Positions 26,209-34,242 are shown, numbered from the stretch's first letter. The stretch is DNA of 64,000 nt from JBMOKT01 sp049323895 (GCA_049323895.1 JBMOKT010000039.1:186001-250000), one strand, 5' to 3'. Numbers and translations: made by a program. Notes: generated by a model from the letters alone, not told the origin.

Positions 26209-26373
26209 AAAAGAAGTCGGCAGTCGGAAATCAGAAGTCGGACTAAACTATATGGTTTATTATTTTTGACATCTGACTCCGCGCCATAACTTCAAAGCTT
26301 AGCATATTTTTAGGTGCTTGGCTACTATCTTTTACTAGTCACTAGCCACTAGTAACTAGTCACTCTTTAGCAT
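26209..26373. repeat. Repeat phrases in the tRNA spacer
   Basis: AGAAGTCGG/CAGTCGGAAATCAG variants at 26213-26243 resemble the arms of the rnpB insertion. ACTAGTCACTAG variants occupy 26334-26365. There is no gene. Confidence 0.6.
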
Positions 26374-26450
26374 GGCGCGTTGGAGAAGCGGCTTAACTCA
26401 CCAGCCTTTCACGCTGGCATCCACGGGTTCGAATCCCGTACGCGTCACCA
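26374..26450 (+). tRNA. tRNA-Glu (TTC)
   Basis: A 77-nt cloverleaf including CCA. The anticodon stem CCAGC/GCTGG encloses CTTTCAC, giving anticodon TTC. The T-arm is ACGGGTTCGAATCCCGT. Confidence 0.93.
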
Positions 26451-26526
26451 ATTCAAGAAGCAAGAGGTAAGAAACAAGAAGCAAGATTAATCATGCTTCC
26501 TGTATCCTGCCTCCTGCCTCATGCAT

Positions 26527-26602
<76 letters not shown>

Positions 26603-26603
26603 T

Positions 26604-26635
26604 AAAAGACCTGTTGCATTAGCGACAGGTCTTTT
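26604..26635 (+). terminator. Terminator of the tRNA cluster
   Basis: AAAAGACCTGT pairs with ACAGGTCTTTT, starting 2 nt after tRNA-Val. Confidence 0.85.
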
Positions 26636-26805
26636 GCTATTTAGGCAGCTTGTGGAAAAAGCATTCAAGAAGATAAGCCCGAGAGCCAGGAAGGTATTTA
26701 GGAAAAAATAAAAACTGGCTGGGTCTTTTGTGTCGTTTCTAATGTTTCTTTAATAATATAGTAATGAAGGCTTTTATGTATACTTTGATTAAGGAGGTTT
26801 TGTCT

Positions 26806-27048
26806 TTGTCGGATATTAAAGCATTGGAAAACAGATTGGATAATGTCATGAATGAGATAAAGGGCATTATTGATGATGTGGTTGAAGTTAGAAAAGGTTC
26901 CCCCCAGAATAAAGAACAGACTGCTAGAGTTTTGGAGAACTTCCTAACAGAACTTTATCAATATTTTAAAAGTGCCAGCAAAGGATCTGGTGATAACCTG
27001 CTGCAAGGGATATCCCTTATGAAGATTAAGCTTATGGGTGGGCTTTAA
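26806..27048 (+). CDS. Small helical protein, function unknown
   Basis: An 80-residue, mostly helical hydrophilic protein (ALENRLDNVMNEIKGIIDDV) with heptad-like spacing suggesting a coiled coil or helical pair. I do not recognise it. The frame opens at ATG 26764, but AAGGAGG at 26791-26797 points to TTG 26806, 8 nt downstream. It lies between the tRNA cluster and a convergent small membrane protein, and shares the terminator at 27057-27088. Confidence 0.65.
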   Translation: MSDIKALENRLDNVMNEIKGIIDDVVEVRKGSPQNKEQTARVLENFLTELYQYFKSASKGSGDNLLQGISLMKIKLMGGL

Positions 27049-27056
27049 ATTGTGTT

Positions 27057-27088
27057 AAACCGAGTAGTTGCTCGGTTTATTTTTATTC
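27057..27088. terminator. Bidirectional terminator
   Basis: AAACCGAG/CTCGGTTT stem with a TAGTTG loop, then a T-rich tail. It separates two convergent small genes. Confidence 0.8.
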
Positions 27089-27418
27089 TTGTGCCTTCTG
27101 ATTTGTTTCCCGAGAAGCGCCTACAGCAATCCCTCTTCTTCGGGTCCGCATGTTATTTCCTGTACGCTTACGGACATTCCTGTTTTGTTGTGGGCTTGCT
27201 TGCTGTACTATCCTGTCCAAATTCCTTTTAATCCTGCTGAATACTGTGTTTGAGTTATTTGCCGCATTTAATATGCCCTTTGTAACTAATACTGCAGATT
27301 TCCTGACTCTTTTTTCGCCGTTAGCTGTCAAGGCATATACAAGCAAGCCTCCAAGTGTGAGTAATCCTAATGGAGAAAAGCCGGATTTCTTCTTTTGTCT
27401 ATTATTTAACCAATTCAT
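27083..27418 (-). CDS. Small basic single-pass membrane protein, function unknown
   Basis: A 111-residue protein: NWLNNRQKKK, one hydrophobic helix (PLGLLTLGGLLVYALTA, about residues 16-32), then a strongly basic tail ending in an RKRTGNNMRTRRRG-type segment. The frame opens at 27505 but AAAGGAGGTG precedes ATG 27418. The arginine-rich tail could contact nucleic acid or acidic lipids. No family recognised. Confidence 0.65.
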   Translation of the reverse strand: MNWLNNRQKKKSGFSPLGLLTLGGLLVYALTANGEKRVRKSAVLVTKGILNAANNSNTVFSRIKRNLDRIVQQASPQQNRNVRKRTGNNMRTRRRGIAVGASRETNQKAQE

Positions 27419-27568
27419 TGAATACACCTCCTTTAGGTAGTTTGCGTAAATAATAAAATAATAATTACTTGCTATGGTGGTAATTAAAACTTTTTTTTGT
27501 CCCATTTGTATTAAGAAGTATTTTTAGGTAATATATTAATAGCTTTTATTAATTTTTTTGAGGTTTAT

Positions 27569-28276
27569 ATGATTAAGTTATCTAAAAGACTAAATACCAT
27601 TGCAGGTTTTGTACCTCTAGGAACTGCAGCGGCTGATATTGGCACAGACCATGCTTTGCTGCCCTGTTATCTTATTCAAGAAAAGATATCTCCTTTTGCA
27701 GTAGCTGTGGATGTAAGTGAAGGCCCCTTCCAAGCAGCGCAGAAACAGGTTTGCTCTTTACTCTTAGCCGATAGGGTATCAGTACGATTAGGAAATGGAT
27801 TAGAACCCATTGAACCGGGTGAGGTTCAGACGGTGACTATTGCCGGCATGGGTGGAGCTTCCATGGTTAAAATATTAAACAAGGGCAGCTTTGTTGTTTC
27901 GCAGCTGCAGCGTATTATCCTGCAGCCTAATGTAGCCGCAGAAAACATAAGGCATTGGGCTTTAGAAAACAGCTGGAATATAATAGATGAAGAACTAGTT
28001 TTAGAGGATGAAAGGTTCTATGAAATAATAGTTTTAGAACCAGGTTACATGGATATTAAAGATGACACATTGTTATTTATAGGACCTAAGCTTTTGGAAA
28101 AATATCATATCTTACTGGTGGATTATTTAAAGCTTCAGAAAAGAGCTGAGCAGGAAATTTTAACACAGTTGGAGAAAAGTAATAGTCAAGGAGCAGTAAA
28201 AAAAGCTGCGGCTATAAAAGAGAAATGGATCAAAGTGGGGCAGGTGATAAAATGTCACTTAAATGTGGAGATATAA
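27569..28276 (+). CDS. trmK: tRNA (adenine(22)-N(1))-methyltransferase TrmK
   Basis: A SAM-dependent methyltransferase making m1A22 in tRNA. The 235 residues begin LSKRLNTIAGFVPLGTAAAD, with the SAM-binding ADIGTDHALLP and the family motif TIAGMGGASMVKIL, then LQPNVAAENIRHW. In Firmicutes trmK sits between sigA and the nif3-like gene, as here, and the two overlap by 25 nt. Confidence 0.95.
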   Translation: MIKLSKRLNTIAGFVPLGTAAADIGTDHALLPCYLIQEKISPFAVAVDVSEGPFQAAQKQVCSLLLADRVSVRLGNGLEPIEPGEVQTVTIAGMGGASMVKILNKGSFVVSQLQRIILQPNVAAENIRHWALENSWNIIDEELVLEDERFYEIIVLEPGYMDIKDDTLLFIGPKLLEKYHILLVDYLKLQKRAEQEILTQLEKSNSQGAVKKAAAIKEKWIKVGQVIKCHLNVEI

Positions 28277-29367
28277 TAAACCTTATAGAAGAACTAGCCC
28301 ATCCCCGCCATGCCGAAAGCTGGGATAAAATTGGCTTGCAGATTGGCGATCCTGCCACAGCGGTTAACAAGGTACTGGTCTCCCTTGATGTTACGCCCCA
28401 GTTAGTCCAGGAAGCAGTGCAAGAAGGCGTAGACTTAATAGTGACCCACCATACTCCTTTCTTTAATCCTTTAGAGAGTATCCGTTGGGATAAGCCGCTA
28501 GGTCAGATAGTCCAAAAGCTAGTTCAATCCAATATTAATCTTTACTGCGCCCATACTAACCTGGACTCAGTTCAGGGCGGGGTAAGCGACGTTTTAGCAG
28601 ATAAAATCGGTCTGCAGGATGTCTCGGTTCTTGCTCCATCCTGGCAGGAAAAATATTTCAAAGTGGTTGTTTTTGTTCCCTGGGGTTATGAGGATCAGGT
28701 GCGCTCAGCTATGGGGGCTCAGGGAGCCGGACATATCGGAAATTATGCAGACTGCACTTTCCAGTTATTTGGAACTGGCACTTTTCGTCCTCTGGAAGGA
28801 ACTAACCCTTTTATTGGAAGTCAAGGTCAGCTTGAAAAGGCAGAAGAATTCCGCTTGGAAACAATAGTACCCGAAAGCCAGCTGCCAGGAGTAATAGAAG
28901 CTATGAAAGCAGCGCATCCTTACGAAGAAGTTGCATATGATGTATATCCCTTGGCAAATAAATTTAGTCAGTCAGGTTTAGGCAGGATAGGATATCTTGG
29001 CGAAGAACTTACCCTAGAGCAGTTGCTGCGGAGAATTGGTGGTGCCCTTAATACTCAAGACCTTCGTTTTGTCGGCAATAAAACCGATAAAATTAAGAAA
29101 GCTGCCGTGTGTGGAGGAAGTGGAGCAAGCCTCATTAACGCTGCCCGCAAACAGAACGCTGATGTATTTATTACCGGAGATATAAAATATCATGAGGCAC
29201 AAGAAGCCCAGAGCATGGGCTTGGCTCTAATTGACGCCGGTCATTTTGCAACTGAATTTCCCGTTGTAAAAGTAGTGGCAGATTTCCTGCGTTCAAGGCT
29301 TGCTGCTGACATCAAAGTTATTGAATCTCAAGTTAATACAAATCCCTTTGAGTTTTATAAAGGATAG
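28252..29367 (+). CDS. yqfO: Nif3-like dinuclear metal-centre protein (YqfO type)
   Basis: A 371-residue NIF3/DUF34 protein with an inserted PII-like domain, the long form typical of Firmicutes. Metal ligands are visible in TIVTHHTPFF-like DLIVTHHTPFF, CAHTNLD, and near the end DAGHFATEF. The insert spans roughly residues 125-235 and includes VVFVPWGYEDQVRSAM and EEVAYDVYPL. ATG 28252 follows GGCAGGTG and overlaps trmK. Related proteins have been linked to GTP cyclohydrolase-like or phosphoesterase activity; the role is unsettled. Confidence 0.94.
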   Translation: MSLKCGDIINLIEELAHPRHAESWDKIGLQIGDPATAVNKVLVSLDVTPQLVQEAVQEGVDLIVTHHTPFFNPLESIRWDKPLGQIVQKLVQSNINLYCAHTNLDSVQGGVSDVLADKIGLQDVSVLAPSWQEKYFKVVVFVPWGYEDQVRSAMGAQGAGHIGNYADCTFQLFGTGTFRPLEGTNPFIGSQGQLEKAEEFRLETIVPESQLPGVIEAMKAAHPYEEVAYDVYPLANKFSQSGLGRIGYLGEELTLEQLLRRIGGALNTQDLRFVGNKTDKIKKAAVCGGSGASLINAARKQNADVFITGDIKYHEAQEAQSMGLALIDAGHFATEFPVVKVVADFLRSRLAADIKVIESQVNTNPFEFYKG

Positions 29368-29448
29368 AACACGTTATTAGTGCTCTATCCTTTTATATTT
29401 TGTTTTATATTGCTGCTGATTTGGGAAAAAATAAAAGGAGGGTTATTA

Positions 29449-30171
29449 ATGGAACTGAGAGCATTGTGGGAGCTTCAAGAAACCGACAGGAATTTAGAGG
29501 CAATTTCCAGGGAAATAAAGCAAAAAGATTTGGTGTTGCAGTTGAAAGGCTTACAAAAGGAGATTGCAGAGCTTACCGATACTATAGAAAAAGAAACTAA
29601 AGAAATATCTGAAGTCGAAAAAAAGGTTAAAATAATTGAAATTGATGTAGCTGACATGGAAGGTAAAAAAAGAGAGCAAGAGGCTAAATTGTACAGCGGT
29701 ACATGCAACGTACCAAAAGAATTAGAAGGGATGAGAGAAAGGCTGGAGCAAATTAATATCAATGTCAGCAGCTTAGAGGAACAGCTCCTATCATATATGG
29801 ATCAGATTGAGGATTATACCCAGTCCCTTAATAAGTCCAAGGGTCTTTTAGAGGAAATTAAGAAAAAATACCATAAGGGTGTAAAACTTTATCAAAAAAA
29901 TAAAAAAACATATGAAGAAGCTAAATTACAGGCAGAAGAAAAACAGCAAATCCTTAGAGGGAAGCTTACAGATACTCTGCTGCGGAAATATGAAAAGGTG
30001 CAGACGGCATATAAGAATTATGGCATTGCCAGAAATGAGGATGGATTATGTTCCGGCTGTCGGATAGAAATTCCTATTATGCATTTGAAAAACATTAAAG
30101 AAGGGAATAATATATACAGCTGTGAACAATGCGGCAGGATTCTAATCTACTGGGACAATAGCATCAAATAG
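29449..30171 (+). CDS. Coiled-coil protein with C-terminal zinc ribbon
   Basis: A 240-residue protein: residues 1-170 are a long coiled coil rich in E, K and L; residues 190-240 carry a C4 zinc ribbon (LCSGCRIEIP, then YSCEQCGRILI). This matches the zf-RING_7 family encoded after nif3-like genes in many bacteria (CdsZ-like). AAAGGAGGG precedes ATG 29449; the open frame to 29380 is not needed. Family members have been linked to RNA or signalling functions, without a settled reaction. A GGGACAAT/ATTGTCCC hairpin (30152-30179) overlaps the 3' end. Confidence 0.85.
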   Translation: MELRALWELQETDRNLEAISREIKQKDLVLQLKGLQKEIAELTDTIEKETKEISEVEKKVKIIEIDVADMEGKKREQEAKLYSGTCNVPKELEGMRERLEQININVSSLEEQLLSYMDQIEDYTQSLNKSKGLLEEIKKKYHKGVKLYQKNKKTYEEAKLQAEEKQQILRGKLTDTLLRKYEKVQTAYKNYGIARNEDGLCSGCRIEIPIMHLKNIKEGNNIYSCEQCGRILIYWDNSIK

Positions 30172-30191
30172 ATTGTCCCATAATATACCTG

Positions 30192-30220
30192 TTGTTTATA
30201 CCGGCATAAAGTGTTATACT
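30192..30220 (+). promoter_or_regulatory. Candidate sigma-A promoter of rnpB
   Basis: TTGTTT, a 17-nt spacer and TATACT lie about 40 nt upstream of the P1 helix of RNase P RNA. The -35 is weak, the -10 good. Confidence 0.6.
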
Positions 30221-30402
30221 ATATTTCCGGTCGAGAAAAAGACTAAAAAAAGAATATAGCAGTTGAGTAAACTAGATGATCGCGGGCACGAGCCGCAAGG
30301 CTGTGTCTGAGGAAAGTCCGGGCTCCATAGGGCAGGGTGCTGGCTAACGGCCAGTGAGGGCAACCTCAAGGATAGTGCCACAGAAAATATACCGCCTAAG
30401 AG

Positions 30403-30819
30403 AGGTCCGAGGTTAGAGGTCAGAGGTAAGAAAATGATAAAAGAATTCAAGGATTTAGAAGTTTACAGAGTTTCATATGACTTAGCTGTAAAACTCTATA
30501 AACTGTCATCCGAATTACCTCAGATAGAACAGTTTGAGTTAGGTCGGCAGCTTAGAAGAGCAGTTACTTCTATACCCTTGAATATAGCTGAAGGTTATGG
30601 CAGAAAAAAATCTGCAGCTGATTTTAAACATTTTCTGTCTAATGCATTAGGGTCATGCAATGAAGTACGAGTTCTACTGGATTTGCTTAAAGATGTTGGC
30701 TATCTTGAAGTAGAAATTCATAAAGAACTTAGTAGTGCATATGAGATACTAGGCAGAAGATTATATGCTCTGATAGAAAAATGGGACTAATCTGACTTCT
30801 GATTTCCAACCTCTGACTT
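30403..30819 (+). other. Intervening sequence (IVS) in RNase P RNA P12
   Basis: The ends are inverted repeats: 30403-30431 pairs with 30791-30819 over 29 positions with 3 mismatches and 4 G-U pairs, stacked directly on the 7-bp P12 base. The enclosed loop is almost exactly one ORF for a four-helix-bundle protein. This is the architecture of the IVS elements found in 23S rRNA genes of several bacteria, where RNase III cuts the stem. Finding it in rnpB is unusual. The 3' arm (CTGACTTCTGATTTCCAACC) resembles phrases in a tRNA spacer at 26213-26243. Confidence 0.9.
30434..30790 (+). CDS. Four-helix-bundle protein (23S rRNA IVP family) inside rnpB
   Basis: A 118-residue protein of the S23/IVP four-helix-bundle family: FKDLEVYRVSYDLAVKLYKL, then FELGRQLRRAVTSIPLNIAE, the hallmark EGYGRKKSAADFKHFLSNA, and SCNEVRVLLDLL. 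Four amphipathic helices fill the sequence. Family members are encoded by 23S rRNA intervening sequences and also stand alone, including in retroelement and phage settings; no biochemical role is established. AGAGGT before the ATG lies in the 5' arm of the IVS stem, so folding would hide the ribosome binding site. The TAA stop touches the 3' arm. Confidence 0.93.
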   Translation: MIKEFKDLEVYRVSYDLAVKLYKLSSELPQIEQFELGRQLRRAVTSIPLNIAEGYGRKKSAADFKHFLSNALGSCNEVRVLLDLLKDVGYLEVEIHKELSSAYEILGRRLYALIEKWD

Positions 30820-31043
30820 CTTTTAGGTAAGGATGCAACGGTGCGGTAAGAGCGCACCAGCAGCTAGGCGACTAGCTGGCTAGGTAAACCCCACCTGGAG
30901 CAAGACCTGATAGGGGGACACATGGGGTAGCCCGCCCCGTTCCCGGGTAGGTCGCATGAGGTGTCAGGCAACTGATATCCCAGATAGATGATCATCCTAC
31001 GACAGAACCCGGCTTACGGTTTAGTCGACTGCTATTTTCCAAT

Positions 31044-31069
31044 GACACCAGAATATGGGTGTCTTTTTT
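31044..31069 (+). terminator. Terminator of rnpB
   Basis: GACACC/GGTGTC stem, 8-nt loop, T6. A group II intron fragment starts 7 nt after the T-tract. Confidence 0.85.
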
Positions 31070-31075
31070 ATTGTC

Positions 31076-32277
31076 GTGCGTCCAGCGAAGCTGGACCACA
31101 CTTGCCAGTGAAAGTCTGGCACGGGTAATTGCCAAGAAGCCCGTTAGCTAATCCCAGTGCGTCGCAGCAATGCGGGGTGCCAAGCGGGAGGATAAAGTAC
31201 CTGTTTAAATAGCAGGGCGAGCGAAGGTGCAGGTCGTAACATAAAGTGAATTCTGCCGCATCGTCAAAAAAGGTCTCTGGTACACAGAGGTAGAAGGGAA
31301 GTTGAGCCTTGGGCGTATAGGCGAAGACCATGGAAGTTGGGAAGAACTTGGAAGGCACCATCGAAGAATCCCTCGGTGTAGAGGGAGCGACATGTACCCA
31401 CAGTGTGGTTCGGAACTGGAGAGACCCTACTTTGCACAGTGAAAGCTGTAGAGAAGTTACATATAAGCCGAAGGTGAAGTTGTAAACTTGCAAAGAGGGA
31501 GTCGGAGGAGTTCATAGTACCGAAGATTATGCAGACAACAAAACTGCAAATAGGGAAGGGACTCCACTTTATTCAAGTTTTCCTAAGGAGGTAAGAGTGA
31601 GTGAATGCCCGAAAGGCTAACAACACCAAAGAAAAAGTTCGAGAACTTCAAAGGAAACTATACCTTGCAGCCAAATTAAATAGCAAGCGAAGATTTCATG
31701 CTCTTTATGACAAAGTATGTCGTAGAGATATACTAGAGGAAGCATGGAAAAGGGTAAAAGCCAACGGTGGAGCAGGAGGAATAGACCGAGTAACAATTGC
31801 TGACGTAGAAGAGTATGAGTAGAAAAATTCCTACTAGAGATACAACAGGAATTGTTAGAAGGTAAATATCATCCCAAACCAGTCAGAAGAACGTATATCC
31901 CCAAATGGAAAACAGACAAAAGACCATTAGTAATACCAATAATTAAAGACCGAGTCATACAAATGGCGACGAAGATAGTAATAGAACCAATATTTGAGGC
32001 AGACTTTAAAGATTGCTCCTATGGTTTTAGACCCAAACGAAATGCACATCAAGCCTTAGATAGAATCAGAAAAGATACAGCGAATAAAGGCTGGTGGGTA
32101 GTGGATGCTGATATAAAAGGATACTTTAATAACATAAATCATGAAAAATTAATGTTATTAGTCAAGCAAAGAATATCAGACCGCAGGATAATAAAGATGG
32201 TTTGTAAATGGTTAAAGGCTGGGATAATGGAAGATGGAGAATTGCAGAGCAGTGATATAGGAAGCCCGTAGGGTGGA
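31076..32277 (+). mobile_element. Truncated group II intron, 5' part
   Basis: Begins with GTGCG, the usual group II 5' end, and continues with about 520 nt of structured non-coding sequence (paired segments such as GTCCAGC/GCTGGAC at the very start). A degraded reverse transcriptase gene follows. Similarity stops at the conserved GSPQGG point of the RT, and I see no domain V or VI downstream, so the 3' half is missing. Its place just behind an intrinsic terminator is the habit of bacterial class C introns. ORFs on the minus strand across 31068-31515 are shadows of intron structure. Confidence 0.8.
31601..32271 (+). pseudogene. ltrA: Group II intron reverse transcriptase/maturase, broken
   Basis: The N-terminal part of an intron-encoded RT in two frames. 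The first frame (31601-31822) reads to ANGGAGGIDRVTIADVEEYE and stops. The second (visible from about 31822) reads EKFLLEIQQELLEGKYHPKP, RRTYIPKWKTDKRPLVIPII, then YGFRPKRNAHQAL and VVDADIKGYFNNI. A single-base loss in what was probably TATGGAGTA explains the frameshift. The second frame stops at TAG (32269-32271) where CAG would give GSPQGG, after which homology ends. So it has one frameshift, one nonsense change and a truncation; it cannot make active enzyme. Confidence 0.88.
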
Positions 32278-32594
32278 TTATGCAAAGCTTAGCATAAACC
32301 TCCTTATGCAAAGTAAATGATTATGCTAAGTAAACCTTCGAAAGCAGAGAAAATAGTATACTTTCTGTATCAAAATGTAGTTATCAATTTTTGGCAGATG
32401 CATAACAGTATATTACTTCAATAAATACATAGCATGTTTGCAATTCCTACATCTTGTCTGAATAAATGGATCCATAATTATATGCGCATACATTGTTTCT
32501 TAAGGGAATGTTTTGGCTTTGTCATTTTCTTATCATGGTTTTTTATTTAATTGATAGTTAATTTTATTACTTTTTGTTATCCCCATTTCAATAC
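32272..32594. other. Gene-free stretch beyond the intron fragment
   Basis: AT-rich. TTATGCAAAG occurs twice at 32278-32315 and ATTATGCTAAGTAAAC follows, an imperfect repeat cluster right where the intron breaks off. Otherwise I see nothing assignable. Confidence 0.5.
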
Positions 32595-34043
32595 CTAGTC
32601 TGTATTCAGATTAGGTATAGTAATTGCAAGCAGTTTCATTCTATATTGTAAATGTTGGCGGGATATCCCTAATTTTCCGGCTGTTTTAGAAATATTACCT
32701 TTATTACGGTGTAGTTCCTGTGTGACTATACCTTTTTCTATTTCTAATAAAGTTTCTTTGAGATTGATGGTACTATAAGGATTCTGTGTTGGAATTATAT
32801 TAAATTGCTTTTCAATGTAATGAGGTAGTTGGTGTATATTAATAGTTGTTTCATAACAGTCAACAACATTCATAGAATGTTCAATAACATGTTCAAGTTC
32901 TCGTATATTACCAGGCCATTCGTAGTTATTAAAAAAATCCACAACATCTTCATGTAATCCGGAGATTTTTTTACCCATTCTTTTATTATTGAGTCTAATA
33001 AAATGGTTACAGAGTTCAGGTAAGTCTTCTAACCTTTGACGTAGAGGGGGTATAAAGAGAGAAACTACAGCAATCCTGTAATAAAAGTCACTCCTTAATT
33101 GGTTATTATTTAAAGCTTCTTGTGGGTTGATATTCATAGCACTGATTATTCTCACATCTAGTGGTATCTCAGAATTGCTTCCCACTCGTCGCACCTTATT
33201 TGTCTGTAGAACACGCAATAGTTTTGATTGTAACATTAAACTCATTGAATTAAGTTCATCCAGAAAAATTGTACCGTTTTGGGCTTCTTCGAAAAGCCCT
33301 GGTTTTTCTTCTGCCCCAGTAAAAGCACCTTTTGAAGTACCAAATAGGATGCCTTCTAGCAACGTTTCCGGGATAGCGCTACAGTTTACAGCAACAAAAG
33401 GATGTTTAGCTCTGGTACTAAAGTTATGGATACCCTGAGCAAATAATTCTTTACCGGTTCCAGTTTCACCTATAATCAAGACCGATGAAGAATTGACTGC
33501 AATCCGTTTGGCAAGATCAACAGTTGTAACTATACTTTCCGATGTGCCAATTATATCCTTAAATGTATATTGGGTAGTGTTTTTATTATGCTGAAGATTT
33601 TGACTAAAAAGTGCTTTCTGTAGTTTTATCTTTTCCTCTACCAATTTTTTTACTTGGGTAACATCTTCGATTGTTGAAATGGCACCCGCAATACGGCTGT
33701 TTATGAAAATTGGATATGTATTTGTAACGATATTAACAGTATTACCATAGGTAGTTTTGTAAGTATAAGGTAAATTAATAAAAGATTGACCCGTTTTGAG
33801 TGCTTTAAGCAAGATACTGCTGTCATCATCTAATTGATAAGTTTCGGAAATATGTTTACCTAGCACATAATCGCTTTTTTGCTGCTCAATTATTTCTAGA
33901 CCCTTTGAATAGTAGATGGTACGACCTTGGGCATCAACAATATGTATACCTACATCTAGGACATCCAAGGCATTTAAGAGGAACTCTTTTATTTCCAATT
34001 TTTGCAAAATACTGGTTTTAGAAATATTGTATTTATCTATCAT
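32595..34043 (-). CDS. Sigma-54-dependent transcriptional activator with PAS domain (RocR-like)
   Basis: An enhancer-binding protein of about 482 residues. The N-terminal PAS domain (LNALDVLDVGIHIVDAQGRT) is the sensor; the AAA+ domain has Walker A GETGTGKE, the sigma-54 contact loop GAFTGA, Walker B IFLDELN and the YEWPGNIRELEHVIEH signature; a Fis-type helix-turn-helix (ISKTAGKLGISRQHLQYRMK) ends it. ATG 34043 is preferred; a TTG at 34070 and an ATG at 34055 are too close to the AAAGGAGG site. It faces away from the catabolic cluster at 34377, whose sigma-54 promoter and palindromes lie in the shared gap, so it is the likely activator. Confidence 0.93.
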   Translation of the reverse strand: MIDKYNISKTSILQKLEIKEFLLNALDVLDVGIHIVDAQGRTIYYSKGLEIIEQQKSDYVLGKHISETYQLDDDSSILLKALKTGQSFINLPYTYKTTYGNTVNIVTNTYPIFINSRIAGAISTIEDVTQVKKLVEEKIKLQKALFSQNLQHNKNTTQYTFKDIIGTSESIVTTVDLAKRIAVNSSSVLIIGETGTGKELFAQGIHNFSTRAKHPFVAVNCSAIPETLLEGILFGTSKGAFTGAEEKPGLFEEAQNGTIFLDELNSMSLMLQSKLLRVLQTNKVRRVGSNSEIPLDVRIISAMNINPQEALNNNQLRSDFYYRIAVVSLFIPPLRQRLEDLPELCNHFIRLNNKRMGKKISGLHEDVVDFFNNYEWPGNIRELEHVIEHSMNVVDCYETTINIHQLPHYIEKQFNIIPTQNPYSTINLKETLLEIEKGIVTQELHRNKGNISKTAGKLGISRQHLQYRMKLLAITIPNLNTD

Positions 34044-34066
34044 AATTAATACCATGCCTCCTTTGT

Positions 34067-34080
34067 GCAAAATATTTTGC
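34067..34080. promoter_or_regulatory. Palindrome at the regulator start, candidate autoregulatory site
   Basis: GCAAAATATTTTGC is a perfect 14-bp palindrome just upstream of the regulator's ribosome binding site. Its half-site is the same as in the 34140-34174 repeat. Confidence 0.55.
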
Positions 34081-34139
34081 TAATATTATTCATAAGCAAC
34101 TGTTATTAAAGATGTTTAAAGCTATAATCCATCAGGTAT

Positions 34140-34174
34140 GCAAAATATCTTGTCAAAGCTGCAAGATATTTTGC
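34140..34174. promoter_or_regulatory. Candidate upstream activating sequence
   Basis: GCAAAATATCTTG and CAAGATATTTTGC form a perfect 13-bp inverted repeat with a 9-nt spacer, 52 nt upstream of the sigma-54 promoter. This is the expected place and form of an enhancer site for the divergent activator. Confidence 0.65.
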
Positions 34175-34225
34175 GTTTTAGTAGTAATTTTACGCCAAAA
34201 AATAGAAGAAATGCTGCTTTAACAA

Positions 34226-34242
34226 TTGGCATTAATCTTGCA
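34226..34242 (+). promoter_or_regulatory. Sigma-54 (-24/-12) promoter of the catabolic cluster
   Basis: TTGGCATTAATCTTGCA matches TGGCAY-N5-TTGCW, with GG and GC at the required spacing. It is 135 nt ahead of the first gene of the cluster. Confidence 0.85.

Larger units (their letters stand above)
30258..31033 (+). ncRNA. rnpB: RNase P RNA, interrupted by a protein-coding insertion in P12
   Basis: The catalytic RNA that trims tRNA 5' leaders. Type-A landmarks are all present: P1 formed by AGCAGTTGAGTAAAC (30258) with GTTTAGTCGACTGCT (31019); GAGGAAAGTCCGGGCTCC at 30309; ACAGAAAATATACCGCC at 30380; GGTGCGGTAAGAGCGCACC after the insertion; and CGACAGAACCCGGCTTA near 31000. Between ACCGCC and GGTAAGG, where P12 normally forms a short hairpin, there is instead a base stem (CTAAGAG with CTTTTAG) carrying about 417 nt of insertion. 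Without it the RNA would be about 359 nt, normal for the class. No other rnpB is in the window. Confidence 0.95.

Noticed and set aside
30434..30790. Four-helix-bundle gene as an independent gene merely next to rnpB
   Set aside because: RNase P motifs required for one RNA lie on both sides in the right order, and the flanks pair as an extended P12, so the gene is inside rnpB.
31068..31515. Overlapping minus-strand ORFs of up to 141 codons
   Set aside because: They lie across the structured 5' part of the group II intron, overlap each other in different frames and resemble no protein.
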